From the NCBI GenBank assembly GCA_035441325.1, contig DAOROA010000018.1, positions 11,597-75,596 of the forward strand: a DNA stretch of 64,000 nt, written 5' to 3'. This stretch comes from Competibacter_A sp002352125. GTDB lineage: Bacteria; Pseudomonadota; Gammaproteobacteria; Competibacterales; Competibacteraceae. Each line of letters opens with the position of its first letter. Within the stretch, counting starts at the first letter, position 1. Shown here in pieces: positions 25,864 through 34,546 of this stretch. A program made the translations under genes and the position numbers. The notes beneath the pieces are model-generated. The model was not told the DNA's origin and searched no databases. It saw only the letters and a list, made by a program, of their open reading frames with translations.

Positions 25864-27030
25864 TCAAAATAATTTGAAGACGTAACCCAGCAGGGCGGCG
25901 GCCGATCCCAGCAGAGCAAGAATTCCGATCACCAGCGCCAGATTGGCGCGTGCGGCCAGCGGACCGCCTGCTTGGGCGGCGATGCTGGGCGTGGCCTGTT
26001 GGATCGAGCGTTCGGTGGTTTCCCGCGTGATGGTTTCGATCACGGGCTGAATGCCGGATCGGACCATCTGAATAATTTGCTGCTTGAATTCCGGAGTGCC
26101 GGTGATCATCGTCAGGGTTTCCTTGCTCTGCTGGCTGACTTGAGCCTCGATTTGCTTGAGCAATTCGTCCCGGTTGATCTCCAGCCCGCGAGCGACGTTG
26201 CGCTGCGAAACGCCTTCGCTCACCTCGCGAGCTGCCTGCTCGGCCACGGCTCGGGCGCTTTCCTGCGCGGCGGTGCGCGCCGTGCGCTCGGCCGTGCCGC
26301 GAGCAATTTCCGTGGCGACTTGTTTGGCGGCTTCCTGAGCGGCACGCACCGCTGCGTGTGCCGCCCGTCGGCCCAAATCCTCGGAAACGCCGCGAGCGGT
26401 TTGCAAGGCGATCTCGCGGGTCAGATTGGGCACGAGTTCCTGAATGATGTCGCGCGCGACTTTTTCGGCGGTCGCCCAAGCGACGCGCTCGGCGAGTTGC
26501 TCGATGTCGGTAGCGCCTGTCGTGATCGGCGCGCTGGTAGGCGCTTCGGCGGCCGCAGGAGCGGGTATCGCAGGAGCCGCCGGCGCTTTTTCGACCACGA
26601 CGGGTGTTGGAATCGCTGGCGACGGCGGAGTTGCCAGTTCTTCCATGGAGATGGCAGCGGTACCTTCGCTAACCGTGTGGAGCACGGCGTCGAGCTGCTC
26701 CGGGGTGTACGGTTTGGAGAGAAAGCCGACCGCCCCGCTTTCCTTGGCATCCCGCTTGTCTTCGTCGGTGGCATTGGCGGAACACATGATGATGGGCGGC
26801 GAGTTCTGAAGGTTTTGCCCGGTGATGGCCCGGCTGGTTTCGAAACCGTCCATGCCTGGCATCATGACATCCATGAAAATGATGTCTGGTTTCTTGGTAT
26901 CCAGATACTTAATGCAATCCTCTCCTGATCCCACCCAGTCGACCTCGACGCCGCGTTCGAGCAACAGCTTGCGTAAGGTCAGGTGGGCGACCTTGGAATC
27001 GTCCACCACCAGCGCTTTTTTGATGTTCAT
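25864..27030 (-). CDS. Receiver protein with Ala-rich helical stalk and C-terminal membrane anchor
   Basis: A 388-residue protein with an unusual layout. Residues 1-120 are a canonical receiver: D10-D11, D54 in FMDVMMPGMDG, Ser/Ala switch in MCSANA and Lys in FLSKPYT. A Pro/Ala linker (about 130-170) leads to a long Ala/Glu/Arg/Gln-rich helical region (about 175-340) with runs such as AAHAAVRAAQEAAKQVA. The last 25 residues form one membrane helix (LALVIGILALLGSAAALLG) ending FKLF, so the protein should be tail-anchored with the receiver in the cytoplasm. It has an excellent ribosome site, AGAGGAGG, before ATG 27030. No DNA-binding or enzymatic output is seen. Possible roles are polar scaffolding or phosphorylation-controlled clustering; both are inference. 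Confidence 0.85.
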   Translation of the reverse strand: MNIKKALVVDDSKVAHLTLRKLLLERGVEVDWVGSGEDCIKYLDTKKPDIIFMDVMMPGMDGFETSRAITGQNLQNSPPIIMCSANATDEDKRDAKESGAVGFLSKPYTPEQLDAVLHTVSEGTAAISMEELATPPSPAIPTPVVVEKAPAAPAIPAPAAAEAPTSAPITTGATDIEQLAERVAWATAEKVARDIIQELVPNLTREIALQTARGVSEDLGRRAAHAAVRAAQEAAKQVATEIARGTAERTARTAAQESARAVAEQAAREVSEGVSQRNVARGLEINRDELLKQIEAQVSQQSKETLTMITGTPEFKQQIIQMVRSGIQPVIETITRETTERSIQQATPSIAAQAGGPLAARANLALVIGILALLGSAAALLGYVFKLF

Positions 27031-27129
27031 GCAAACCTCCTCTACGGCATCAAGGTTGTTAGCTTTATTGAATGCGATGCGATTTTCTGGTGATCGCGGT
27101 GATTGATCGTGCTAAGGCAAGCAAAAATG

Positions 27130-27145
27130 TCTCGCAATTGCGAGA
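27130..27145. promoter_or_regulatory. Perfect 16-bp palindrome in a divergent promoter region
   Basis: TCTCGCAA followed directly by its complement TTGCGAGA. It lies 100 bp upstream of the tail-anchored receiver gene and 122 bp upstream of the small membrane-protein gene, so a dimeric regulator bound here could affect both. No regulator is identified. Confidence 0.45.
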
Positions 27146-27266
27146 AGATCGAATTATAGTTATACCAATTGGAACCCATTATTTATAATGAATGTATACC
27201 GCTTAAACTTTGGTCACCGTTTTGGTGACGCCTTTGGCAAACCAGCTCCTTTGGAGGAATCCTGTC

Positions 27267-27584
27267 ATGAAAAGAACCCTGCTCGCGTTTGTTGCTCCCC
27301 CTGCAGTCGTCGTTCGTTACGGCTGCGTTTCCTGCACCGTCGCTCCCATAGGCGTTTTTTGGCTGAGTAGCCTGGCCAGCATCGCCTATGGTCTCGCCAA
27401 CGCGTTAGGTGGTCTTGTCGCGATGGGAGTTCTGTTGTGGCTGATCGCGGCGGTCTGGGCGCGCTTGGTGATCCGAGGCGTGGAAAGCGATTTGCTGCGG
27501 CGTGAAGATAGCACGCAAGCACAATTGGCGATACCGCAGTTAGACGAGCCCGATCCGTTTGCCCAACTGCGAACCAGCCCCTGA
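27267..27584 (+). CDS. Small membrane protein of unknown function
   Basis: A 105-residue protein with two hydrophobic segments: about 5-40, which includes CVSC and PIGVFWLSS, and about 50-72 with LVAMGVLLWLIAAVWARLV. These are followed by a charged, acidic tail with ESDLLRREDS. ATG 27267 is preceded by GGAGG at 27253-27257. I do not recognise the family. The paired Cys near residue 20 might bind a metal or form a disulfide, but no motif supports a specific role. It is a single gene bounded by its own promoter region and a terminator. Confidence 0.65.
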   Translation: MKRTLLAFVAPPAVVVRYGCVSCTVAPIGVFWLSSLASIAYGLANALGGLVAMGVLLWLIAAVWARLVIRGVESDLLRREDSTQAQLAIPQLDEPDPFAQLRTSP

Positions 27585-27603
27585 TTACCGAACAAAACGG
27601 CCA

Positions 27604-27629
27604 GAGGAGGCGAAGAAGCCTCCTTTTTT
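27604..27629 (+). terminator. Rho-independent terminator after the small membrane protein
   Basis: Stem GGAGGC (27606-27611) and GCCTCC (27618-27623), extended by A-T and G-T pairs, with a 6-base loop and a run of six T directly behind. It ends the plus-strand gene 20 bp upstream and sits just beyond the convergent secF stop. Confidence 0.75.
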
Positions 27630-27634
27630 GCGTC

Positions 27635-28576
27635 TCAGGGGCGGTCGTCGGCTGTCTCCTTCGCTCTCGGCAGCAAATCCTCGCGACTGACGCCAAGATA
27701 TAGAGCGCTGGCGCTGGCGATGTAGATAGACGAGTACGTGCCTACCACGATGCCGACGATCATGGCGATGGAGAAGCCGTGCATCACGGTGCCGCCGAAG
27801 AAATACATTACGATAACCGATAGCAGGGTCACGAAACTGGTCATGGTGGTGCGAGAAAGCGTTTCGTTGATCGAGAGATTCATGACCTCTTGGACTGCAC
27901 CCTTGCGCCGTTTGCGAAAGTTCTCGCGAATCCGATCTAGCACGACCACCGTGTCGTTGACCGAATAGCCGATTACCGCCAGCACCGCCGCCAGTACCGT
28001 CAGATCGAATTCGAGCTGGAACAGCGAAAACCAACCGACAGTAAAAACTACATCGTGGACGGTGGCGGCGATAGTGCCGACCGCCAGTCGCCACTCGAAG
28101 CGAAACATCACGTAGATCAAAATTCCCAACAACGCGCCCAGCGCCGCTAAACCGCCTTGTTCCACCAGTTCTTGACCGACCTGCGGTCCGACGAACTCGG
28201 CTCGCGCCAGCGTGGCTCCGGCACCGCCTTCGCCCGCCTGTAGGACGTGCAACACGTCGTTGCTCAGGGTTGCGGCGTTGCGCTGTTCGCTGCGGGGCGG
28301 AATGCGAATCAGCACCTCGCGCGAAGTACCGAAGTGCTGGGTTTGGGCATCGCCGAAGCCGGCTTGGGCCAGGGTCTCGCGGACCTTGGGAATTTCTACG
28401 GGCTGCGGATATTGCACTTCGATCACCGTACCGCCGGTGAAATCCAGCCCCAAGTTCATACCTTGGACCAGCAGCGAGCCGATCGCGATCAGCAGCACAA
28501 CGATGGACCAAGCCATCGCCAGCTTGCGCCAGCGCAAAAAATCGATATTGGTGTTGTAAAGACTAAATCGCCGCAT
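27635..28576 (-). CDS. secF: Protein translocase subunit SecF
   Basis: SecF pairs with SecD in the inner membrane to pull exported proteins out of the SecYEG channel using the proton gradient. The 313-residue protein opens with IDFLRWRKLAM before the first membrane helix. It contains the periplasmic domain signature GLDFTGGTVIEV and a C-terminal half with five more helices, including GYSVNDTVVVLDRIREN, which is diagnostic of SecF. The start is ATG 28576, 16 bp after secD, with GGAG and AGGA upstream. It is the last gene of tgt-yajC-secD-secF. Confidence 0.96.
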   Translation of the reverse strand: MRRFSLYNTNIDFLRWRKLAMAWSIVVLLIAIGSLLVQGMNLGLDFTGGTVIEVQYPQPVEIPKVRETLAQAGFGDAQTQHFGTSREVLIRIPPRSEQRNAATLSNDVLHVLQAGEGGAGATLARAEFVGPQVGQELVEQGGLAALGALLGILIYVMFRFEWRLAVGTIAATVHDVVFTVGWFSLFQLEFDLTVLAAVLAVIGYSVNDTVVVLDRIRENFRKRRKGAVQEVMNLSINETLSRTTMTSFVTLLSVIVMYFFGGTVMHGFSIAMIVGIVVGTYSSIYIASASALYLGVSREDLLPRAKETADDRP

Positions 28577-28592
28577 GACTATCCTGCTCCGC

Positions 28593-30464
28593 TCAGACGT
28601 TTAGCTTTTGCAGCTTGCGGCCGCCGTAGATGAGATTGACCAGCGCACGGGAACCGGTGACCGCCGTGAACATGGAGGTCAGAATACCGATGCTGAGCGT
28701 GACCGCGAAACCTTTGATCGGTCCGGTGCCGAAACCAAACAGCATGATAGCTGCGATCAAGGTGGTCAGGTTGGAATCGAGGATGGTATCGAACGCTCGA
28801 TCGAAGCCGGCGTGGATCGCAGCCTGCGGGCTGTTGCCGTTGCGCAGTTCTTCGCGAACGCGTTCATAGATCAGCACGTTGGCGTCTACGGCCATGCCCA
28901 TGGTCAGCACGATGCCGGCGATGCCTGGCAAGGTGAGAGTGGCTTGCAGCATGGATAGTGCAGCGATGAGCAGCACCACGTTTGCGGCCAGCGCGGCGGT
29001 GGCGATGGCGCCAAAGGCTTTGTAACGCAAGGACATGAAGGCGGCAATGATCGCCAGCGCGATGGCGGCGGCACGGAAGCCTTGGGCGATGTTCTCCTTG
29101 CCGGCACTAGGGCCGACCGTGCGCTCTTCGATGATTTCGATGGGGCTAACTAGTGCGCCGGCTCGCAGCAGCAGAGCCAAGTCGCGGGCCTCGCGAGTAC
29201 TGTCCAAGCCGGTGATTTGGAATCGTCTGCCCAGTCGGTCGCGGATGGTCGCGACGTTGATGACCTCCTCGACGGTGTAGGCGGTTTTCCTCAGCTCGCC
29301 GTCCACTCGTTTGGTTTCGGTCTTGTTCTCGATGAATACCACGGCCATGCGTTTGCCGATATTGTCCTTGGTGGCATCTTCCATGCGCTTGGCGCCTTTG
29401 CCGTCCAGGGTGACGTCCACTTTTGGTCCACCGTTCTGCGAGTCGATGCCGGAACCGGCATCGACGATGGAGTCGCCGGTCAGCATCACCCGTTTTTGCA
29501 GCAGCACCGGCCGGCCCTCGCGATCTTTGTACAACCGCGAATTCAGCGGAGCGCGACCGGTGGACGCTGCCTGACTCCAGTCGTTTTCTTCGTCTGCCAG
29601 CCGGAATTCCAGGGTGGCAGTGGCGCCGAGGATTTCCTTGGCGCGCGCCGTATCCTGCACGCCGGGCAGTTGCACCACGATGCGATCGCTGCCCTGTTGC
29701 TGGATGATCGGTTCGGCGACGCCGAGCTCGTTGACCCGGTTGCGCAAGGTGGTAATGTTCTGTTGCAAGGCGAAATCGCGCTTTTCCTTGATTTCGCGTT
29801 CGCCGAGGGTCAGTTTGAGGCCGAGCGGCTCCACTTCGCTTTGTTGCAGGTTACCCAAACTCTTGCGCAGCAATTGCGCGGCTTTGTCGCGTTCGGCAGC
29901 GTCCTTAAATTCCACCTGCAAACCGCCAGTCGCGGCGCGGCCAACCGAACTGTATAGCACTTTTTCGTTACGCAACTGGGCGCGAATCTCGTCGACGTAG
30001 CTTTCCTCGATTTGCTTGATGGTGGCATCCATGTCCACCTGCATCAGAAAGTGCACGCCACCGCGCAGGTCAAGGCCGAGATACATCGGATTTAATCCCA
30101 GCGCGCGCAGGAAAGACGGCGTCGACGAGGCCAGGTTGAGGGCGACGATGTAGTCGCGGCCCAACCGATCCTTGAGGATATCGGCCGCTTTGAGTTGCAC
30201 CTCTGGGTCGGAGAAGCGGATCAGGAGGCGGTCGCCTTCCAGCTCTAGCCGTTTGGAGGGTAGCTTATCGGCGTCGAGCAACGCGGCGACCCGGTCCCGA
30301 AACGACGGATCGATGGCGATGTTGGCGCGAGCGCCGGAAACCTGTACGGCCGGATCCTCGCCGAACAGGTTGGGCAACGCGAAGATCAGGCCCCAAAGTA
30401 TCACCAGGCCGATCAGCAGGTATTTCCACCAGGGATATTGGTTCAGGGTGTGCGGAGTGGGCAT
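28593..30464 (-). CDS. secD: Protein translocase subunit SecD
   Basis: SecD, 623 residues (E. coli: 615), is the larger partner of SecF. The first membrane helix is at about 12-30. The large periplasmic P1 region follows, with the diagnostic LGLDLRGGVHFLMQV, and includes the substrate-binding base. The C-terminal part carries five helices with MAVDANVLIYERVREEL and a conserved FDTILDSNLTTLIA segment. It lies 38 bp after yajC and 16 bp before secF in the usual order. Confidence 0.97.
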   Translation of the reverse strand: MPTPHTLNQYPWWKYLLIGLVILWGLIFALPNLFGEDPAVQVSGARANIAIDPSFRDRVAALLDADKLPSKRLELEGDRLLIRFSDPEVQLKAADILKDRLGRDYIVALNLASSTPSFLRALGLNPMYLGLDLRGGVHFLMQVDMDATIKQIEESYVDEIRAQLRNEKVLYSSVGRAATGGLQVEFKDAAERDKAAQLLRKSLGNLQQSEVEPLGLKLTLGEREIKEKRDFALQQNITTLRNRVNELGVAEPIIQQQGSDRIVVQLPGVQDTARAKEILGATATLEFRLADEENDWSQAASTGRAPLNSRLYKDREGRPVLLQKRVMLTGDSIVDAGSGIDSQNGGPKVDVTLDGKGAKRMEDATKDNIGKRMAVVFIENKTETKRVDGELRKTAYTVEEVINVATIRDRLGRRFQITGLDSTREARDLALLLRAGALVSPIEIIEERTVGPSAGKENIAQGFRAAAIALAIIAAFMSLRYKAFGAIATAALAANVVLLIAALSMLQATLTLPGIAGIVLTMGMAVDANVLIYERVREELRNGNSPQAAIHAGFDRAFDTILDSNLTTLIAAIMLFGFGTGPIKGFAVTLSIGILTSMFTAVTGSRALVNLIYGGRKLQKLNV

Positions 30465-30502
30465 GGAGCAGTGATTCCCGCGCTGGCGCCGGAGCGGCGC
30501 GG

Positions 30503-30853
30503 TTACAGAGTGCCTTTATAGGTGCCTTTGGGCATCAGCGAGCCGACGGCTTGTTTCTGGATTTTGATCTGCACGCCATCGGCGATTTCCACCTGGACGA
30601 AATTTTCGCCTACCTCGGTGATACGGGCCAGCACGCCGCCGCCCGTGACGACTTCGTCGCCTTTCTTCAATCCGTCCACCATTTGTTTGTGTTCTTTGGC
30701 TCGCTTGGTTTGCGGGCGAATCAACAGAAAGTAAAATGCCGCGATCAGAACGATGGGGAACAACAAATTCAGCAGGCCCATTTCGCCGCCGGCGGGCGCG
30801 CTGGCCTGCTGGGCCACGGCGTCTCGAACCAAGAAATTCAAAATGCTTTCCAC
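30503..30853 (-). CDS. yajC: Sec translocon accessory subunit YajC
   Basis: YajC is a small inner-membrane protein that co-purifies with SecDF. The reading frame is open further upstream, but GTG 30853 has GAGGAAC six bases ahead and gives 116 residues, the normal size. One membrane helix, LLNLLFPIVLIAAFYFLLI, is followed by the family signature RPQTKRAKEH and a small cytoplasmic domain with KKGDEVVTGGGVLA. It lies between tgt and secD as in other proteobacteria. Confidence 0.94.
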   Translation of the reverse strand: MESILNFLVRDAVAQQASAPAGGEMGLLNLLFPIVLIAAFYFLLIRPQTKRAKEHKQMVDGLKKGDEVVTGGGVLARITEVGENFVQVEIADGVQIKIQKQAVGSLMPKGTYKGTL

Positions 30854-30971
30854 GTGAGTTCCTCGCTGATTTCTGGCTTCGCCCCTTGGGATGTGCTCGC
30901 AACCGATCGGATTGACGATGTCGAGGCTGGCCGACTGAACGTGTGCCGAAGCGGGGTATCGAGGCCAATTT

Positions 30972-32099
30972 TCAAAGCGCGCCATTATACACGGGCGGAA
31001 GGGTTTGCCCGCGATTTTCATAAAACTCCGCCACGAATGTTGCTAGCCGACGACCGGCAATGGCATCTCGTAGCGCGCGCATCAAATCCTGATAGTAGTA
31101 TAGGTTGTGGATAGTGTTGAGCCGAGCGCCGAGAATTTCGTTGCACTGATCCAAATGGCGCAGATAAGCGCGGCTGTAGTGGCGGCAGGTATAGCAACCG
31201 CAGTTCTCGTCCAGCGGCTGGGTGTCGGTGCGATAGCGGCTGTTTCGAATACGAATGTCGCCTCGATGGGTGAACAGGTGGCCGTTGCGGGCGTTACGGG
31301 TGGGCAACACGCAGTCGAACAGATCGATGCCCCGCCCTACCGCTTCGACGATATCTTCCGGTTTGCCGACACCCATCAGATAACGCGGTGCATCGTCCGG
31401 TAGCAGCGGCGCGGTACAGTCGATCATGCGTAGCCGTTCCGCCAACGGTTCTCCAACCGCCAACCCGCCGATGGCGTACCCGTCGAAACCCAGTTCTCGC
31501 AGTCCTTCCGCCGAGATGCGGCGCAAGTGCGGATACATGCCCCCCTGGACGATGCCGAACAGGGCGGCGGGATTGTCGCCGTGGGCAGCCTTGCTGCGCC
31601 GCGCCCAGCGCAGCGACAGCTCCATAGACTGGCGGGCTTCGGTTTCGGTAGCGGGATAGGGCGTGCATTCGTCGAAGATCATGACGATGTCGGAACCCAG
31701 CGCACGTTGCACGGACATGGATTCTTCCGGCCCCAGAAACACCATGCTACCGTCCACTGGCGATTGGAATTTCACGCCGGCTTCGTTGATTTTGCGGATC
31801 GCCGCCAGGCTGAATACTTGAAAACCGCCAGAATCGGTCAGGATCGGTCCGTCCCAGTGCATGAAGCCGTGCAGGCTACCGTGCTGTTCGATGATGGCCG
31901 TGCCGGGCCGCAGCATCAGGTGAAAGGTATTACCGAGAATGATTTCGGCACCGCTGGCGCGTAACTCTTCCGGCGTCATGGCTTTGACCGTGCCGTAAGT
32001 GCCGACCGGCATGAAAGCGGGCGTTTCCACCGCGCCACGCGCAAAGCTTAACTGGCCCCGGCGGGCGGTGCCATCGGTCTGAAATACCTGAAATCGCAT
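30972..32099 (-). CDS. tgt: tRNA-guanine transglycosylase (queuine tRNA-ribosyltransferase)
   Basis: Tgt exchanges guanine 34 of GUN-anticodon tRNAs for preQ1, the first tRNA-level step of queuosine synthesis. The 375-residue protein has the general acid-base region ILTDSGGFQVFSL, the nucleophile region FDCVLPTRNARNG, and the zinc site C-x-C-xx-C in CGCYTCRHYS with a His in NTIHNL. It is the first gene of the operon with yajC-secD-secF. queA, its frequent upstream neighbour, is not present next to it; the next gene upstream is divergent. Confidence 0.96.
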   Translation of the reverse strand: MRFQVFQTDGTARRGQLSFARGAVETPAFMPVGTYGTVKAMTPEELRASGAEIILGNTFHLMLRPGTAIIEQHGSLHGFMHWDGPILTDSGGFQVFSLAAIRKINEAGVKFQSPVDGSMVFLGPEESMSVQRALGSDIVMIFDECTPYPATETEARQSMELSLRWARRSKAAHGDNPAALFGIVQGGMYPHLRRISAEGLRELGFDGYAIGGLAVGEPLAERLRMIDCTAPLLPDDAPRYLMGVGKPEDIVEAVGRGIDLFDCVLPTRNARNGHLFTHRGDIRIRNSRYRTDTQPLDENCGCYTCRHYSRAYLRHLDQCNEILGARLNTIHNLYYYQDLMRALRDAIAGRRLATFVAEFYENRGQTLPPVYNGAL

Positions 32100-32242
32100 G
32101 TCGTGGAACGATGCCGTTTGTCGCTGTAAGGGGCACCTATGTTGACGGCAAGGAACCGGCCTGACAAGGGTGCTTGCCAGCGGTGGAGGAACGACGTATA
32201 TCGAAAAATTTAGCTTGTTGCTCGATTCGGCGAGGTGTTCGC

Positions 32243-32680
32243 ATGAAAATCCGATTCGTTTTTACCGCGTTGCTCTTGGGATTGGCCGCGCCGAACACCG
32301 AATCGGCCGACGCCGTGAAGTTGGAGCCGGTAACGGTCGGATCGGCGGTATTTCAGGTCGAGATGGCGAGAACCGCCCAAGAGCGGGGGAGGGGGTTGAT
32401 GTTCCGCACGGAGTTGCCCAAGGATCGGGGAATGCTGTTCGTGCAACCGCCCGGGCCGGCGGTGTTTTGGATGAAGAACACGTACATTCCGCTAGATTTG
32501 CTGTATTTCGACGCTGATGGGCGCTTATTGCAGATCGAGGCGGATGTGCCGCCCTGCACGACGCCAAGCTGCCCGATCTATCCCAGCGAAACGGCAACGG
32601 TGCGCTACGTGCTGGAAATCAATGCGGGCGAGGCGGCGCGGCGCGGCATTCAGGTCAGGGATCGGCTGCGGCTGGAGTGA
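32243..32680 (+). CDS. Secreted DUF192 family protein
   Basis: A 145-residue exported protein. ATG 32243 starts a signal peptide ending near TESADA; the frame continues upstream but without family features. The DUF192 signature is clear: FQVEMARTAQERGRGLM-R, then RGMLFV, FWMKNTYIPLDLLYFD and the ending RYVLEINAGEA. Members are often small periplasmic or extracellular proteins of unsettled function. It is divergent from tgt, with 143 bp between, and convergent with the PKD-protein gene. Confidence 0.85.
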   Translation: MKIRFVFTALLLGLAAPNTESADAVKLEPVTVGSAVFQVEMARTAQERGRGLMFRTELPKDRGMLFVQPPGPAVFWMKNTYIPLDLLYFDADGRLLQIEADVPPCTTPSCPIYPSETATVRYVLEINAGEAARRGIQVRDRLRLE

Positions 32681-32696
32681 GCCGTTTTCGTCGGCC

Positions 32697-32721
32697 GGTG
32701 CGCCCTTTAGAACAGCGCACC
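32697..32721. terminator. Hairpin between convergent DUF192 and PKD genes
   Basis: Seven-base-pair stem GGTGCGC (32697-32703) and GCGCACC (32715-32721) with an 11-base loop, in the 63 bp between two convergent stops. No T-run, so this is a weak terminator call. Confidence 0.35.
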
Positions 32722-32743
32722 AACCGGTATCACGGTCTCGTTG

Positions 32744-34546
32744 CTAGGGGTTCGTGACGCTCACATTGTCCAGAGTGGCGGTGTTAAGTGCGCTGTTATT
32801 ACGGCTGGTTACCACCAGACCGGCATACACGCTGGATGCCATGCTTATAGTTTTGGAGCCGATCCGTACCCAGTTGCTACCATCGGTTGATTGGTAGGCG
32901 GTGAACGTATCGCCAGTGCGCGTCAATTTTACCCAGCAAGGGGCAGCGACGACCGCGCCGGGGGTGACCGAGGAATATCCACCCGTACTGGTCCGGTAGA
33001 TGAAGCGCACCCCATAGCGCGGAGTCAACGTCACCATCGCATGGCGGGCATTGGCGTTTAGGCTCTCGCGGATCATCACGCCTGTCTTGGCCCAGAAATG
33101 GGTGTAGTCCAAACTGGTGACCCTCGCCACGAGGGTGCCATCGCCGTTCAAAGACTGATAAGCAAATTGGAAGGCGTCAGCCGTACCCCAGATATCGGCG
33201 CCCGATCCGGTGAGCGTGAAGATTCCGTTCGCGTAGCTGGCGTCTCCCTTCGATCCCACGCTACCGATGTCGGCGTTCGACCACGGTTTCGGTAGCTTGC
33301 CCGAATTCGACGTGACCGTCACCGCGCTGGTTTTTTGATTGCTTCCGGCAGGGCCGCTGGCGGTGAGGTTGACGGTGTAAGTACCTGCTCTAGCATAAGT
33401 GTGAGAGGGGTTTTGCACGGTGCTTGGCGTGGTGCCATCGCCAAAATTCCAAGACCAGCCGGTTACGGTGCCTGTCGAGGAGTCCATAAATTGCCACATT
33501 AGGGAGTTATTGGCGCTAGGCGCAGCGCTGAAATTGGCGATCGGCGGAGCTGCTACCACAGAAATATAGTTGGTTTTGGTAGCCGTGTTGCTGCCACCCG
33601 GACCGGTAGCGGTAAGACTGACGGTATAGTTGCCAGGCGTCGAGTAGGTTTTCAGTACAGTCTTGCTGGTGTTAGAGGTGCCATCGCCAAAATTCCAGGA
33701 CCAAGCGGTAACGTTACCAGTCGAACTGTCGGTAAAGTTAAACGATGTCGCCGTGGTTCCACTGGTCGGGGTAGCGCTGAAATTGGCAATCGGCGCTGCC
33801 GGCACCGAGATATAACCGGTTTTGGTAGCCGTGTTGCTGCCGCCCGAGCCGGTGACAGCTAAGCTGACAGTATAGGTACCAGGCTTCGAATAGGTATATG
33901 AGGGGTTTCTTACGGTGCTAGTACCGCCATCGCCAAAGCTCCATGAATACTGGGTGATGGTACCAGTAGAGGTACTCGTAAACTGCACCTTTAAAGGGGC
34001 TGGTCCCGTTATCGAGTCGGCACTGAAGCTCGCCTTTAGGGCTGTGGCCGCAGCGATAGTTGTTCTGACTTCGTTAGAATAGTTGCTGCTGTTCCCCGCG
34101 CTATCGAACGCTTTGACCGCAAAATAATAGGTTCCGGCCGCAAGATCGGGCGTCGTGTAGGTGGTTGCGGTAATTAGGTTTGGCGCAGTGGACGTATAGT
34201 TGCCGCTGGCTTGTCCATAGTAGACGCGATAGCTGCTTGCCCCGGAACTCGCCTTCCATGCCAAGGTCACCGTGTCGGCTTGGGCGGTGGGAATCGACAG
34301 AAAAACGGTAACCAAGCCAATGATAAAAAATAACATTCCAATAACGAGGCCGCACGGGATCACATCGTATTGCCCGTTTGAATTACGCGCTACTTTCATC
34401 CTATCGATGCCGGGTTTTCTATCCTTATCTGGTTTCTTAGCAGTATTTGAGATACCTATTGAAATCAGTGAGGAAATCCAGGCAAGCAAAAAATTCCATC
34501 GGGATGGCATAGTATTTTGGTAGGGTACCGTAAAGGAAACAGGCAT
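32744..34546 (-). CDS. Secreted protein with fibronectin-III, three PKD repeats and a jellyroll-like domain
   Basis: About 600 residues. After a hydrophobic N-terminus the order is: one fibronectin type III domain (VTLAWKASSGASSYRVYYG to YSNEV), then three PKD domains, each with the hallmark WSFGDG or WNFGDG and an ending YTV-L. A C-terminal domain of about 190 residues follows, beginning KPWSNADIGSVG; it resembles concanavalin-like, DUF1349-type beta-sandwiches that often bind glycans. Start choice is uncertain. ATG 34546 has a strong GGGAGG, whereas ATG 34399 begins the most convincing signal peptide (ending PTAQA). Predicted to be extracellular or surface-bound. No catalytic residues are recognisable. 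Confidence 0.8.
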   Translation of the reverse strand: MPVSFTVPYQNTMPSRWNFLLAWISSLISIGISNTAKKPDKDRKPGIDRMKVARNSNGQYDVIPCGLVIGMLFFIIGLVTVFLSIPTAQADTVTLAWKASSGASSYRVYYGQASGNYTSTAPNLITATTYTTPDLAAGTYYFAVKAFDSAGNSSNYSNEVRTTIAAATALKASFSADSITGPAPLKVQFTSTSTGTITQYSWSFGDGGTSTVRNPSYTYSKPGTYTVSLAVTGSGGSNTATKTGYISVPAAPIANFSATPTSGTTATSFNFTDSSTGNVTAWSWNFGDGTSNTSKTVLKTYSTPGNYTVSLTATGPGGSNTATKTNYISVVAAPPIANFSAAPSANNSLMWQFMDSSTGTVTGWSWNFGDGTTPSTVQNPSHTYARAGTYTVNLTASGPAGSNQKTSAVTVTSNSGKLPKPWSNADIGSVGSKGDASYANGIFTLTGSGADIWGTADAFQFAYQSLNGDGTLVARVTSLDYTHFWAKTGVMIRESLNANARHAMVTLTPRYGVRFIYRTSTGGYSSVTPGAVVAAPCWVKLTRTGDTFTAYQSTDGSNWVRIGSKTISMASSVYAGLVVTSRNNSALNTATLDNVSVTNP

